A DNA stretch of 64,000 bases from Hibiscus mutabilis (GCA_019671005.1 CM033725.1:58191316-58255315), one strand, 5' to 3'. Positions 1 to 12,990 are shown, numbered from the stretch's first letter. Made by a program: numbers and translations. The notes: a model not told the origin generated them from the sequence alone.

Positions 1-1019
1 GTTTTAACTAAAACGTTTTGCAATATAATTTATAAAATCAACAATGTTAACATTTTTTGTAAAAAGAATTTGTTTGCAACCGATAAATTTTGTTGTATGA
101 AGTAAACAACTAATTTACAAATGTTATAAAGAAGAATTATGTTAACAATAACCACTTTTTCTCAAAAGAAAAGCATCGTAACAAGAAATTGTTCTAGAAA
201 TTTGAATCATTTTCAGCCAAGTACACATAAAAATAAAACTTTCTAAGAGATTTAAAGATCTAGGTCATTTAAATCTTCTCAAATCATTATGTTAGTTTTA
301 ATCAGTTTGAATCATAGATAAATCAGATGAAACAAGGGTGCAAATTAATGGTTTATTTTCTTTATACTACACCATTTTATAAGAGGAGATAGATAATAGA
401 TTATGATTCTTTTTCATTATAGTTATTAAACAAAAAAGCATCTCCTTTATCTTACCCATCTTTTTATTCTTTTATTCTTGAAATAAAAATATGATATAAC
501 TCGAAAATAAATATCACTAAAATTGACATAAATTATAGCCATTGTTTGTTCAACAATTTTATTTCAACCAAATATGTTATCATCCAAAGCATAAAACATA
601 TATGCATCACTATGAACATTCAATCAAATACTTTAGAGCCAATTATCTTTCCTTGCGAATTAAAAGCACAATTTTGACAAAACCCTTACACTTTAAAATA
701 TTTTAAGAACATATAACTTTTTATAAATTTAAGGTATCTCTAATCATTTTCACATAAAAATCCAACATACACATTTTATAAGTTATATTAATTTTAGCAT
801 GCCAAATCAATCATAACAACAAAAATTCTCACATTAACATGTCACATAACATATCACATAGATCATCATGACATTTTAATAAGAAAAGAAGTATAACTAG
901 CATGAGTAATAACTTTGAATAAACATGTTACAAAACCCCTTTTCAAAAAGTATATTCTCAATTCGTCACATTTGAAGGAAATTTAGGCTAAGATTTTTTT
1001 TGGACTTAACTTTGAATAA
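1..1019. other. AT-rich spacer, no gene seen
   Basis: No open frame, splice pattern or recognisable domain was found on either strand. The stretch is strongly AT-rich, with A- and T-runs typical of plant intergenic DNA or decayed transposons. Confidence 0.5.
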
Positions 1020-1162
1020 TATCTTGCCTTTTCAAATACTTGTGCAGCTTCAAACGGTATTTAACATAGACAGTTTCTTCCACTTTCTCTGAAAGAGGGT
1101 ATGACCTAAATATGTGCCTAGTAGCACCATTGTCTATCATCCACTCTTTTGTATTAGTAAAA
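1020..1162 (-). mobile_element. Copia protease-region relic
   Basis: Read on the minus strand, one open stretch gives a peptide containing WMIDNGATRHIF followed by SYPLSEKVEETVYV. This resembles the retroviral-type aspartic protease segment of plant Ty1/Copia polyproteins, usually W-I/L-D-S-G-A-T-x-H. The active-site triad here reads D-N-G instead of D-S/T-G, so it would not be expected to work. No flanking gag, integrase or LTR could be recognised, so this is a short isolated fragment. Several short GTTTCAACCAAATT-like direct repeats follow at 1200-1370. The identification rests on about 40 residues and is moderate. Confidence 0.45.
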
Positions 1163-3720
1163 AATATCAACTTTGAAAAATGACCACAAAAATTATATCA
1201 TCTACTTCAACCAAATTAAAATTTTGGCTTAACATGATTTACCTTTTTCATTATTTCATTTGTTTCAACCAAATCAATATTTGACTTAACAGGATTAACA
1301 ACGTTTGTTTCAACCAAATTAATATTTGGCCTAACAGGATTAATGACATCCATTTCGCCCAATTTAATACTTGGCTTAATAGGATAATAATTTCTCAGTG
1401 AATTTTCTACACCGAGGTATACGGTGGCTCAACGTGTCATCATAATTGGAAATAAAAATCGTGGGTATAGTCAATGAATAATGCACCAGGTAGGTTCTTT
1501 TGAAAGAGAGGTGGTGTAAAATACACTCTTAAATACCAAGTCTTTGATATGACCAATCATAGACATGCATTTTCGCATTATCCCAACAATCAATTATGGA
1601 GTATGCCAAAAAATAATTTCCTTTTCCTTCTTTTTCAAAATATTATTTTGAGCTTGTAACCAACTCTAATCATTCTTAAAGCTCAACTCACAAAATTTTG
1701 TAACCATAAATATTAGGCATACGAATAATAATTCAATATTATAGCATAGATAAATAAAATTATTATTTAAAAGTATCCACAAAATTTATAAACAATACAT
1801 ACCTATTTTAGCAGTAGAGTTCGAACTATGATGTACAGACAACAACGCGACTGTAAGGGGATGCACTAGAGTATTGCACAGACAATGTAACAACAACAGT
1901 AACACCAACAAAAATCTTTGTTAAGAGATCATAGGTTTTTTGGTTTGAAATAGGAAACGGGAAATTATCCTTAAGATTGTAGGAAAAATGTTTGGTTAAA
2001 CCGAAAAAGGTTGAATAAAACTTGCTTGAGGCGTGCACTAGACATTGTCCTTAAGGATATTTCACGGTGAAGCGTACCCTCCAGAATTCAACAAGCACTT
2101 TTGCCGATGCAAGCTACAGAAAGAGTAAAGAACCAATGAATACTTAGCTTTAAAACGTGTTTAAAATGAGATAAATGAGAAAAAAGTAAGTAGATAATTA
2201 TACTTTGAGGTGATATTTGAAGGCATATGTGTCTGGTATTTATAGTATTATGCATGCCCAAAAAGGTCATATAAAAATAGCTATTAGTCAAGGGCAAATC
2301 AATCAAAAATAAAATGAGTGGTTAAGAATAAAGATATTTTAATTTAAAATGAATGATTAAAATTAATAAAAAAAATGCATGGTTCAAAATGAATTTTAAA
2401 AAATAAAAATAATAAAAATGGATCGGGCCTCTAGTTCATGCACATGGGAAAATTGATAGATTTTAATTGAATTGGACTTCTTGGTCAAACCCCGATGGAG
2501 CAAAACCACCATCATATTTATTCTCTTACAAGCTCAATACCAAGTCTTTATATTTAAACACAATTAAATGAATAACTATATTATATTTCGAGTCAAATCT
2601 GGAAAAAAACACAGTGATATTTTAACACGAGAATCAAACTCTTTTAGTATAAAAGATGGATAATAAATATTCTCAATGCAAATGCTGAAATTAAAAGATC
2701 AATTAAAAGATTTCAAATGAGAATCAAACTTAAATACTCATTATAGACCTAAAACTAAGGGTGTATACGGTTTGGTTCGGTTCAATTTCATAAAAAATTT
2801 AATAACTGACTAGTTTTTTAGTTAGGTTAACCTCGGTTACCGATTTTTCCATATTAACCTTAAATTTTTGAGATTTTGTATTTTAATTTGAACAAAATAA
2901 TTTTATTTGATAACTTTTAAACATTATTTGGTAAAATTTTAAAGTATTTTTTATAAATATTTCTTAAAAAATTAATTTTTCAAGTAAATAAAAATAATCA
3001 ATATTTTATATATAACATTTTTAAATTATTTCACTAATTTTAAGTATAAAATACCTATTTTTACATTATAAAATATTTTAAAAAATAATTATAAATTAAA
3101 TAAAAATTTAAATTTATTCGATTAGTTAACTATAATTTTAAAATTCGTAAACAATAAACTGTTCAAACACTTCGTTTCAAATCAATTTTCTATTTTTCAG
3201 TTTGGCATAATTGGCCCTGCCTAAAACCTCAACCTTTATCAATGCCTCTTTAACTAGTCATGGAGGTTTAAATATACCCTTCTAGATTTGATAATAAATC
3301 CAAAAGGAAATTTAGAAAAATTAGGCAGCAACATGCAAAAGATTAGAGACATGAATCATTGAAGTGATGAAAATTAAGGACCTTTCTAGTGTTGAAGTTT
3401 ATAGAAAAAGGTTGTGTAGTGGTATGATCATCATACAACTATAATAGTACTAAATAAATATAGAAAGTATAATATATACTATATATTTATAAAGGATGGA
3501 AATCTTGCAATCGTGCAATTTGAAAGTGACACCAAAAACATCAAATTCATCCCATCGTTTACACAAGTTGGAATCAACATTTCAAAGAGGAGAATTCAAA
3601 ATTATAAATAAAATATTGTAAGATCACGACTTTGACACGTTTTCTCCCTTGTCATCCAAGTCATGGATAGGGTCTTCCCCTCACTTTATTCAATTACTCT
3701 AAATATATAATATTTTTTAA
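1163..3720. other. spacer, no gene seen
   Basis: Imperfect direct repeats of a TTTCAACCAAAT-type motif occur between about 1205 and 1370. Two short open frames near 1826-2306 (minus) lack recognisable domains and look like chance. From 2760 to 3230 the sequence is very AT-rich with decayed repeats. No supported gene. Confidence 0.4.
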
Positions 3721-3721
3721 C

Positions 3722-3893
3722 TAGCTATATCCAATCTATTGGATGATTAATTCGAATAAGGTATTACAGAGACCCATTATGGAGCGACTCTCTCAACTCA
3801 ATTTTGTTTTATTCACAACGTCAAGATTCAAACCTCTGACCATGTTTAAGAGAACTAATGCCTTTGCCCACTATACCAATTGGTTGTTGGTAA
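3722..3893 (-). repeat. tRNA-derived SINE-like repeat, family A
   Basis: Read on the minus strand it has an A-box-like block (TGGTATAGTGGGCAAAGGC) and, about 30 nt later, a B-box-like block (AGAGGTTTGAATCTTG). A conserved body follows: GTTGTGAATAAA, then GAGTTGAGAGAGTCG, then an AATTCGAATTAATC-type end. The same order of blocks recurs at about 5850-6004, 13810-13962, 23965-24130 and 56215-56345, so this is a dispersed family. A single tRNA relic would not explain the shared body. Confidence 0.55.
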
Positions 3894-3953
3894 TATAATG
3901 TTTGTATTTCTTCTTTCAATTCGTTTTAATGAACCCTTGATTGTTAAAAATAA

Positions 3954-4447
3954 AGTTAATTACGCAATACATCCTCAAATTATAGTCCTCGTTCTAAATC
4001 AGTCGTTGAACTTTTAAACATTTTAATTTCATTATTAACTTATGGCTCTTATTTTGAATTAGTTCTCAAACTTTTAAATATCCATATTTCAAACCTAAAC
4101 TATTACTCTCATTTTAAATTGATCCCCAAAGTATCAGCATATTCTAATCAAGTCCATTGATAATAAAATCATTTAAAAAATGTTCATGTAAGCATTGATG
4201 TGTGTTATATAATAATATAATGTGACATAAAACGGTGGTTAATGTTGTATGTACCGGTTATTTAGAAATGAATTAGAACATTCAAAAGTTTGTGGACCAA
4301 TTTGAAACGAGGGTCATAGTTTGTGGATAATATTGGAGTGTTTAAAGGTTTAGGGATGAATTTAGAGTAAGAGTCATAGTTTGAGAATAATATTGAAACA
4401 TTTAAAAATTTAGAGATCAATTAAAATAAGTGTCATGCAGTTAACTC
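3954..4447. mobile_element. MITE with long inverted repeats
   Basis: The left arm (from AGTTAATTACGCAATAC) and the right arm (ending GTCATGCAGTTAACT) are imperfect inverted copies. Each has a run of blocks of the type 'ATAGTxxxxATTxTAAATTxGTCxxTxAACTTTTAAA'. The element is about 490 bp with no coding capacity, which fits a Mutator-type MITE. A right-arm-like piece at about 53540-53690 and a left-arm-like piece at about 29460-29660 belong to the same or a sister family. Target-site duplications were not clear. Confidence 0.5.
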
Positions 4448-5849
4448 CTTAAAGTATAAGAATTCAAAGTTTAGTTATATTATTTCATATAATTATCTTT
4501 ATAAAAAGAATATTCTATCATATTTGGGTTATAATTACTATTTTCTTTAAATAATTGGTAGTACGTCGGTATATCAAATATAAATTCTTTTAAATTTTGA
4601 ATACACGATGATATGTGTTTTTTTAATAATATTATTTACTATGTTGTTCGAATCTAAATCATCTAAGTAAAATACATCATTAATTACTTTTGAAACCGCT
4701 CATTGAATTCAATAATAGTGTATGTTATATATTATATGCATGTGTTGACTTGGACTTAAGAGTGGGGGCAGAGGGTAGTTGGTGTGTCCAAAATTCCAAC
4801 TCGAAAACTCATCGCTTATGAAATTAAACTCTAAATCAAACCCTCAGCACAATCCCAAGTCCATGCTTTCCAAGTGGCTGCCCTAATTTCTACTTTGAAA
4901 CATTTTGAGGATAAACAGCCCCCACGAAAATGATAAGACATAGGGCTTTGGTCATTATTCTTTGCACGTGTTCTAGAGTTGGAATATAATTGGCGTTTTG
5001 GTGGGTCGAAGTGCTTTCGAATTTAAATTTTTATTTGATGTACTGTCGATGTATAATTTTATAATATATTGATAATAAATTATATTATATTGTTATAATC
5101 TCTACCACTAATCTTTTGAAAAATTCCTTAGAAGAGAATCCATCACAGAACGGTTTCGTAGAGTAATTTCTCCGATTTGATTTTCTTTTGATTTTTCAAG
5201 GTATTTATTAGAACGAGTCCAGTGACTTACTTTTCGATTAATGTTTTTACCAACCCATATCAACACCTTTATATCCGCTTGTTCACTTGTATGACAACCG
5301 AAGAATGTAACAATAACCACCAAATCGGATTTTAATTCGATTAAGAAAAAACATTTTTTAATTTTCATTAATTGGGATTTGATATTTGAATGTTATTTTC
5401 CTTATCAATTAACGAGTAATTTTGTTTATGTTTTTTTATGTATTTTATAGTTGTTTTAGATTTTTAGTTTGTTTCAATTTAATATATGAAAGTATTAACA
5501 TCTTTTATAAGGCATTGTTTTAAGTTTTGATTCACATATATATTCGTTATAATATAATGATTTGCATAATAAAACACACATAAAATACGTGAAAAACTTA
5601 AACGGAAAAAATAGCAGACAGAGGAGAAGAAACTTCACTATTTTCGAAATAAGGAGAATTACATAATCAACTTATTATCTATTATAATCCCTGGTATATG
5701 AAAATCTACTCGAACTAAATTTCTTACTATGAATCAAAATATGCCGGAAAAAGAATCTTATACTCGAGAAATACTTTTGTAAAATAGTATTTTGTGAAGA
5801 AACATGATAAAAGAATTAGGAATTTGAAGTCAACAAAACACAAAGTTTA
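4448..5849. other. spacer, no gene seen
   Basis: An open frame on the minus strand (5108-5368, 86 codons) has no recognisable motif and no neighbouring exons. It could be a transposon remnant. Nothing else was identified. Confidence 0.4.
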
Positions 5850-6004
5850 AAGCCAACACTCAAATGGTCTAGGGTATGATGCACTAGACTCCTTAAGTAA
5901 AGTCAGAGGTTTTAACTATTGCGTTGTGAATAAAGCAAATTGGGTTGGGAGGGTCGTCCCCATACTGAACTTATATAATATCTGATTCGAATTAGTTAAC
6001 CGAT
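5850..6004 (+). repeat. tRNA-derived SINE-like repeat, family A
   Basis: This is a plus-strand copy of the family seen at 3722-3893. Shared blocks are GTCTAGGGTATGATGC (A-box region), GTCAGAGGTTTTAACTATTG (decayed B box), GTTGTGAATAAAGCAAATTG, GGGAGGGTCGTCCCCATA and a GATTCGAATTAGTTAACCGA end. Confidence 0.55.
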
Positions 6005-7784
6005 GAATGTTTAAACCTAATTTAGAAAATTAATTTATAAATAACCTTGGATTTAGATTGATAATGGGTCAAAGTAAAAGTAAAATTGAATAATCCCCAA
6101 CCCAAACTAACCACAAAGAATTCTTCTTATTGACCTACACAATGACATATTTCAAAGCACAAACATACATGCATGGCTGCCTAAAAGAAGAAGCTTCCAA
6201 AAACATGATGCCATGCATGATATCATCACACTTCCATGACACACATGGTCATATATAATCATGGAAAACAAACCGGTAATATAGTATTATATATGTTTGC
6301 ATTTTGTTTTCTTCTAATTTTTCTAAGGTCTATCCAACTTTGTCAATGTTCTTCCCTTGTAATGTCCTTTCGCCTTCAGTAGGAATTTGATGTGCTTTTT
6401 TTCTTTGTCGTTTTCTTACATTTTTTCTTTTCTAGTTTTAGTTATACATGTTATTATGTCAAAGCACGAGTGGGCATGGTTTGGTCTACATCTTTCTCAT
6501 GACTTTTGTTATGTTTCCTCTTCCTAATCATAATATTTTAGTTTTATAAAACGTTTGAGTTTGAGTAGGGATGACAAAATATCCGGACCCGACTTGACTC
6601 GATGTGACCCACTCGTCTGGGTTTTTTTTTCAATTTTAAGTTCAGGCAGGTTGTGTTTGAGTTTAGGATGAAAATTTCTCGTTTTATCCTACCTCGATAT
6701 ACTTTTAATTATATATATTTATCATATTTATGAAAATGCCACTATATATATACAAACACTTTTAGGTTTCTAAGCTTTTTTTTATTTTTTCTTGAGTTTG
6801 TGCTTATCGTAAGTTTTTGTTAGATGTTGTTCAAGTTTTAATAAATTTGACGACCAGTGGTTCAAGTATATCGAGATCAGGTCGAAATTAAATTTAAGAG
6901 TTGATATATCAGAGCAGTACGAGATATATAAACTAATATTTAAATCAAAATAAAAAATCAAATTTAAAGGTTGATAAATCGAATCGAAGTCGAGACGATC
7001 AAAAACCCGTATCCCCACGTTCGAGTCATTTATGATTGGGCATTGGTTGAGGACTGTTATTGGGCTGGACGCAAGGAAAAGCTTGCAATGTTGTATGGAA
7101 AACGTTATACCGCAAACTCTTGTCCAATAAAGAAATTAAATAATTTTATAAGTAAAATATTGGACCACCAAAGGCCATGTTCAAATGTAAGTCTAACGTT
7201 TAGTTCTTCATTGTCATTAGATTGTAAAGTATTTTTAATTTTTTTAGAAAAAAAATTAAAAATAGTGTAAAAAGTGTGTTTGTTGATCTAAATGTTTGAT
7301 ATTGTTATCAAAAGATGTTATGGTAAAGTAAAGGTATAATGTCAAAAATACTTCTAATATTGATTAAATTGTCACTTTGGCTTCTATTTTTTTTGAAGCA
7401 CTTTAATCATCAATGTTTTATTTTGAATCAAAATGGCCATTCCGTGGATGAAACTGTTAGTCAACTAATGGTCAATGTATTAAGCTGATGTGGCAATATC
7501 ATGTGTACAAAAGTGCTGATGTGGCATGACACAACATCAAAAAATATTTTAAAATTAATTTTTATATGATTGATTTTATTAAATTAATTTCAACCGATCA
7601 AATGATGACACATGTTATTATTAAATTAAATTTAAACCAAAAAGCTTGTAAATGGTTTTGGGAAGACTCGAACCCACGTACTGTCATGTGTCATCATTCG
7701 ATTGGTTGAAATTAATTTAATAAAATTAACAGACATCGCAAAAAAGTTGCCAACTAAGATACATACAATACCGTCAATAATCTC
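6005..7784. other. spacer with decayed repeats
   Basis: No supported gene. The open frame at 6971-7270 (plus, 99 codons) has no family I recognise. At 7340-7500 lies one arm of a MITE-like repeat whose two-armed relative is at about 28405-28840 (shared blocks around GAAGCACTTTAATCATCAATG). Confidence 0.4.
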
Positions 7785-7909
7785 TAGAGCAAGTGGTTAA
7801 AAGCTCTCAGTTAACACATCCCCTCCCCTTAGGTTGTAGATTCTAGAACCAGTAGGAACAAGTTTCCTCTTTCCCCTCCTCCTAAGTAAGAATTGTTCAA
7901 AAAAAAATA
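7785..7909 (+). repeat. SINE-like repeat, second type
   Basis: The block TAGAGCAAGTGGTTAAAAG resembles a Pol III A box, and GTAGATTCTAGAACC about 40 nt later resembles a B box. The unit ends in an A-run after TTGTTC. This is the architecture of a tRNA-derived SINE, but only one copy was seen here, so the call is tentative. Confidence 0.35.
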
Positions 7910-8776
7910 CATACAATACGAAAAAAGCAACGGACAGCAAAAACAAACACCACAAAACAACATTAATCGAAATTATTTGAAATGCATTAATATGATACAT
8001 AACAATCACTCAATACTTTGAAACCAAAGCAACAAACCCAACAACAACAATCTCACAAAATAGCAATAACCTCCAAAATCGAGTACCACACCATGCACTT
8101 TGATCACCGAAGACGAACGTCAACCAACACACAAGATCGAGAATCACCTATCATGGCTCAAGATCAAGAATTCCTTCCCATCCTCTAAACGGCTTCGTCC
8201 CTTCATAAGCACCCAAGTGTGAGTCCTTGAATCACATTCTTAAGAGATCACCTTTTCTTCATGCCACGGTGAAACTTGGAAGTGGATTGCACCATTCATA
8301 ATATTAGAATTCAAACCATTGGCTTTATTTAAAAAATCTAACGTATCATGCTAGGCCAACCAACAATTATTATTAGAAAACATTACTTAGTTACTTATAA
8401 TATTACACTCATTGCATAGTTATATATTGTCTTAAAGGCTACTTTTGCCCCTGTAATAGTCTCAATTTATCGATTTTGCTCCTATGGTATTTTTGCATCA
8501 AGTTGGCCCTTGAAGTAGTCGAATTGCATCACCGTTTAGGGTTTAAGAATACTTCTGTATTTCATAATTACTTTAGATTGATAAAAAAAATTATTAGGGT
8601 TTAGGGGTTGGAGATTTAAATATTAGGGTTCGAGTGTCAGTCAAGGGCAAACAGTGATGCAATTCGACTACTGCAAGGGCCAAATTGATGCGAAAATACC
8701 ACAAGGGCAAAATTAATAAATTATGACTACTACAGGAACAAAAGTAGCACTTAAGCCTTATATATTTATATATTAA
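7910..8776. other. spacer downstream of the CCR last exon
   Basis: No gene seen. From about 8430 to 8750 there is an inverted pair of blocks (TACTTTTGCCCCTGTAATAGTC... and ...TACTACAGGAACAAAAGTAGCA), so a roughly 320-bp MITE-like element is likely. Confidence 0.4.
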
Positions 8777-9973
8777 CTAGGACTGAATCCTAAGTGCATC
8801 TTCTTGGTGTGGTGGTATAGGCAGGTGGCCTTTCTCTTGCAAGCGCACTGCTTCACAGGTCCATACCCAAATCCTTGAGCTTTTGGTTTGAGAATTTGTA
8901 GGGTTTTGCTCTTGGGTTCCTTTCATCTGAGCACTTGTCACTACAAAAAAATGTACATATACCGACACTTAATTATCCGACGGAAAAAAATTGTCGCTAT
9001 AGATATTATATATCGACGGCAAATAACACTATAGGTAAAAGTTATGATGTATAACGACGAATATGGTATTTGTCGGTATAGATGTAATATACACCGACGG
9101 AGGACAGAAATGCATCGGTATATATACATATATACCGACGGTGCATTGGGACTGTCGATATAGATAAACCATATACTGACGATTTTTTATTTGTCGGTAT
9201 AGGTGTAGTTTATGCCGACAATTATTTTTGACCGTTGGTATAGGTAAACCCCTGCGTCGGTATAGATAAACTTGTGTGACGATATAGGTATTTTTTCGGG
9301 TTTAATTATTTTCTCGATATAGGATTCCCCAAAAGTCGAAATCCCTAGAATTAGAAATTCACCAGCTCTGCTCTCTTGCGCGCTCGTCGACGGTCGTGAC
9401 TTCGATCGCCGATCTTGGCTCCAAGCATCCGACAGTAGGAGTCCTTTTTGTTCGTTTCCAGGTATGCTAAATCTGCTAGAGTTCTTTATTAATTTGCTTC
9501 CTTTTCTCTTTTCCCCTAAACTGAAACATGTTCCTTTTCTGTTCCTTTTTTTATTCACATTCCATCGTACTTAAACATTTCAGTTTAATGTTTGCTTTGG
9601 AATTTTGGAACATTCGAGTTTGATGACAATTCTGGTGATTTTTACAATTTTTCTGTTTGATAAAACCTTATTGTTTTTGTGGTCTCCCTAGGTGGAAACT
9701 GTAAGGTTATTGTTGATATGAAGGAAATGTCATTCTTTATGCTTTCGAGTGCTATAACTAGAATTTCACATAGATCACATTCGGTGCTTGAATTTATGGC
9801 TTCTCGAGGATGAGCTTAGGCTCTCATAATGTGAGGAAAAAAATGAATTTGTGTTAATTTTGAGATCCGGTTATCACACTGATATATTTAGACACATATT
9901 TTGTTCTAGCTTTACTTGGTTATAATTGTTTAATTTCACTTTAGAAACCTAAAAAGCTTCATTTTTGTTTTAG

Positions 9974-10607
9974 ATTCACTTTGTACTTCTAATTAGCCGA
10001 CAAGGGAAAGTTAGGTTGACAAAATGGTATTCTCCATATTCTCAGAAGGAAAGAACAAAGGTATGACTAGGACATTTGTTAACTGCATTGATTATATTTA
10101 TAAAGTTTGCACTACTGGTGTTTTTTTTTTAAGTCGGTCTTGCCTTCATTATATTAATGCTTTATGAACTGCATTTTGAGAAGGTTATCCGTGAGCTCGG
10201 TGGAGAGATTCTCACAAGAGGTCCCAAACTCTGTAATTTTGTGGATTGGAGAGGACTTAAAGTTGTTTATAAAAGGTAGTGGTACTATATGTTAGTGAGA
10301 CTGCTTTTATTAGGAATCTATTTTACCATTTCAGATATTTATCAACTAAGTTGGAATACATTATACATTACGCAGATATGCTAGTCTTTACTTCTGCATG
10401 TGCATTGACCAGGATGACAATGAATTAGAGGTTCTAGAAAGCATTCATCACTTTGTTGAGATACTTGACCGATACTTTGGCAGTGTGAGTGAACTTAAAC
10501 TTGACTTTCCATTGAATTGTTAATGTTCCACTTCCACTATGTTCTATCTGACTGAATTAATTTATATCCAGGTTTGTGAATTGGACTTGATCTTCAACTT
10601 CCATAAG
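9974..10607 (+). pseudogene. captured clathrin adaptor AP-1 sigma subunit fragment
   Basis: Four exons in the right order and phase, 9974-10060, 10184-10275, 10376-10484 and 10572-10607, encode about 107 residues. They run from IHFVLLISRQGKVRLTK through [46 protein letters not shown] and [13 protein letters not shown] to VCELDLIFNFHK. This is the small sigma chain of the AP-1 clathrin adaptor (trans-Golgi/endosome sorting), normally about 161 residues. The C-terminal third (AYYILDE onward) is missing. The introns are kept, so the piece was taken up as genomic DNA and did not arise from mRNA. A GC-richer leader at about 9345-9462, followed by GTATG, may be the captured 5' UTR exon. In plant orthologues the start codon commonly ends that exon. 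I could not find an intact ATG junction, and the third exon's acceptor (TTTTGAGAAG) is weak. Confidence 0.85.
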
Positions 10608-10983
10608 GTACGATTATTATGATGGTCATGTACTGATGTACACGCTGTTAGGGTTCTATTTCCTCTTTTTTTTCCAGAGCAGTTTACATCTAAATCCTTG
10701 TGTTTTATGTAAACCGTGCTCTCATTCTGATATTGATGTTTGAAAATTATTGCATCTATTTTTAGCACAAAATGCTAAAAATAGGGAAGAATTTTTGATT
10801 TGATGTTCATACGGTCTAAAGAGCAATTGTTTTGCTTAAATGCTTAAGAAAATGAAAAAGTTTGTGCTGGAGAAATTGGGTACCATTAATTGATGTTGGA
10901 ATAAATTTTCTTTTAATGTTTGTTAAATATACATATCAAATTAGTTTAGAAAACATAGGGAAAATCATGAATCTGGACCTTCA

Positions 10984-11331
10984 CAACCAGTCCAAAATGC
11001 TGAGGACGTGGAAGGGTTGAAATCTAAGGTTGTAAAATTAGAATTTTTTTTTGAAACTTGCTTTCTAGCCTACTTTCAACAACAACGTCCAGATCTTCAT
11101 GTGCCTGATATGGATGCTTTGCTTCGGATGTTGATACAGAGGTATACAAAATATTTTACTTTCTTATTACTTCATTCATTTTTCTTATTTAAAGTCATTA
11201 TTTTCATTGCTTTTAATAGGCAACTCTTGATGCTGGTAGTGCTTCAGCGACAATTAATTGTACCAGTCAAACCTTGCCTTCAACAAATCAACAGAATACA
11301 GATGGAAATGATCCGAGCACACAGTAGAGGA
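10984..11331 (+). other. exon-like blocks inside the CACTA element, unidentified
   Basis: An open stretch from about 10984 to 11141 contains LKSKVVKLE and FQQQRPDLHVPDMDALL. It is followed by a GTATAC donor-like site. A second stretch after TTTTAATAG (11212-11220) reads TLDAGSASATINCTSQ and ends in a TAG at about 11327. The two do not join cleanly in one frame. They may be the tail of a transposon-encoded protein or a second captured gene. I do not recognise the family. Confidence 0.3.
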
Positions 11332-12139
11332 GGATCTTCGAATTATTTTTAGCTTTTATTATGTACGTTATTTGCTTGCACACTTCTTTTGCTTGTAATA
11401 GACTCGTACATATTTTACTGATTATGTGTAACATACTTGTTTTATTCGAAGATTAAATTGGATATTTTTTCCTTTAAAAAATCAAACAATTTTCTTATAA
11501 TAGTATTAGAAATTTTAATAATTAAAATAAAAAATAACAATAGTAATTATTAATATTTCAAATAAAAAATAAATGTCAATTAAAAATATACCGACGAACA
11601 CAACCGTCGGTGTATAAGTATCGTATACAGATTTACATGAGACATATACCGATAGACATCACCGTCGCAAAAAGTCTAAACCTACACCGATGGTTTACGT
11701 TCGTCGGAATAAATACACTAATTGTCGGGTAGACCATACTTATACCGATGGTTCTAACCGTCTGTATATGTTCCCAACATTTATGCCGACGGTGTGTACT
11801 GTCAGTATAAATCTATACCGAGTAGTGTATTATCGACGATCTTTTCTCTGTCGAAATTTCTATTTTATCCGTCGGTATAGAATTTTAGACTATATACCGA
11901 CATATTTCAGGTGTTTTACTGACGGTTTCTTGTCCGCCGCTATATGTCATTTTTTTAGTGTGCATTATCCAATCTCATAATTACATCTTCTTAGTTTCCC
12001 TTTTTGGATGAACATGTAGATAAAATACAATAATTAAATTTTAACGTTAATTGCATCCAATGTCCCTAAACTAATCATAAATCTCAAAACGTTATAAATG
12101 AATTTTTAGAATATCAATCATGTAACTAACGGAGGTTGG

Positions 12140-12290
12140 TCAAAGTGATAAGCAGCTTGGTATCAATTAAGTATGTCTCGAGTTCGAGGCTATGTGTATG
12201 AAGAAAATTCTCACTAGGAGGCTAACCCACCAAAATCAGATGTGTGATACGTACCGGTCTAAATTAATTAGGACAAAACTCTAAAAAATT
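12140..12290 (+). repeat. SINE-like repeat, third type (in CCR intron 4)
   Basis: The block CAGCTTGGTATCAATTAAG, then GTCTCGAGTTCGAGGCT (B-box-like), then CACTAGGAGGCTAACCCACC resemble a tRNA-derived SINE head and body. It lies in the last intron of the broken CCR gene, beside the CACTA insertion. Only one copy was seen. Confidence 0.35.
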
Positions 12291-12894
12291 AAAAGACCAA
12301 CAAAAAAATTTTAATCATATCATTTCGTCATCATAATCATTATCTTAAACATTAATTTTCAGCTCAAATTTAACATAAACATTAAGTGTCCAAACAAGTT
12401 AGAGTTCCCCATGACTACATGATTGAACTATGCTTTTTTAGTCTTTAGTGTTTACCCAAACTCTATTTGGAAATTTGACAAAGACGTTGGTAGGTGAAGA
12501 CTCTCTCTACACCACAATTTATGGTAGATTATTTGTTTTTCTTAAATGCAATGTACATCACTTCCACCCAAAAGAGTCCTTTCATGTAGTAGTAGGTATT
12601 GGGAGTCTTAACTAGAGACACTTTAGGGTGCGGTTAAAAAATGACGATTTTAGGTTTCGATCTAAATACTAAGGGTAGAAGTTATCAGTTTAACTGTGTT
12701 TTATAATGATATAATAATAATTAGTATTCGATGTGTATTTGGAATTATAATTTTACTTGAAACTATATTTATATTATAAAAAGTAGCCCAAACTAACATA
12801 AAATTAAGGGTTATTATCCATGGACTGATAGCGGAAACAATCAAACAAATACTCCAAAAACATGTCTAGTTTTACTTTAAAAAATAAAATTTGA

Positions 12895-12990
12895 ATCTCC
12901 GATCCTAAAACTTTAAATTATAAAGCCTAAAACTTGAATTCTTTTCGTAAACCCTAAAACATTAACCCATAGATCTTAAACATTAAACTA
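12895..12990 (+). repeat. degenerate CCCTAAA-type repeat
   Basis: A short run of imperfect 'CCTAAAAC / CCCTAAAAC / CTTAAAC' units resembles degenerate plant telomere-type repeats. A similar run occurs at 35985-36060 and a longer one at 19396-19556. Confidence 0.35.

Larger units (their letters stand above)
8939..11960. mobile_element. CACTA (En/Spm) transposon carrying a host gene fragment
   Basis: The left end is CACTACAAAAAAATGTACAT. The right end, read on the other strand, is CACTAAAAAAATGACATATA. They are matching CACTA termini with two small indels. Both subterminal regions (about 8960-9300 and 11590-11950) are packed with short repeats around TATACCGACGG in both orientations, the usual transposase-binding arrays of this superfamily. 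The element is 3022 bp. Flanking 3-bp sites are TGT (8936-8938) and TGC (11961-11963), a target duplication with one mismatch. No full transposase frame is present, so it is non-autonomous. Inside are exons of AP-1 sigma adaptin (9974-10607) and an exon-like block near 10980-11330. The element sits in the last intron of the CCR gene, directly at the exon 5 acceptor. Confidence 0.85.
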
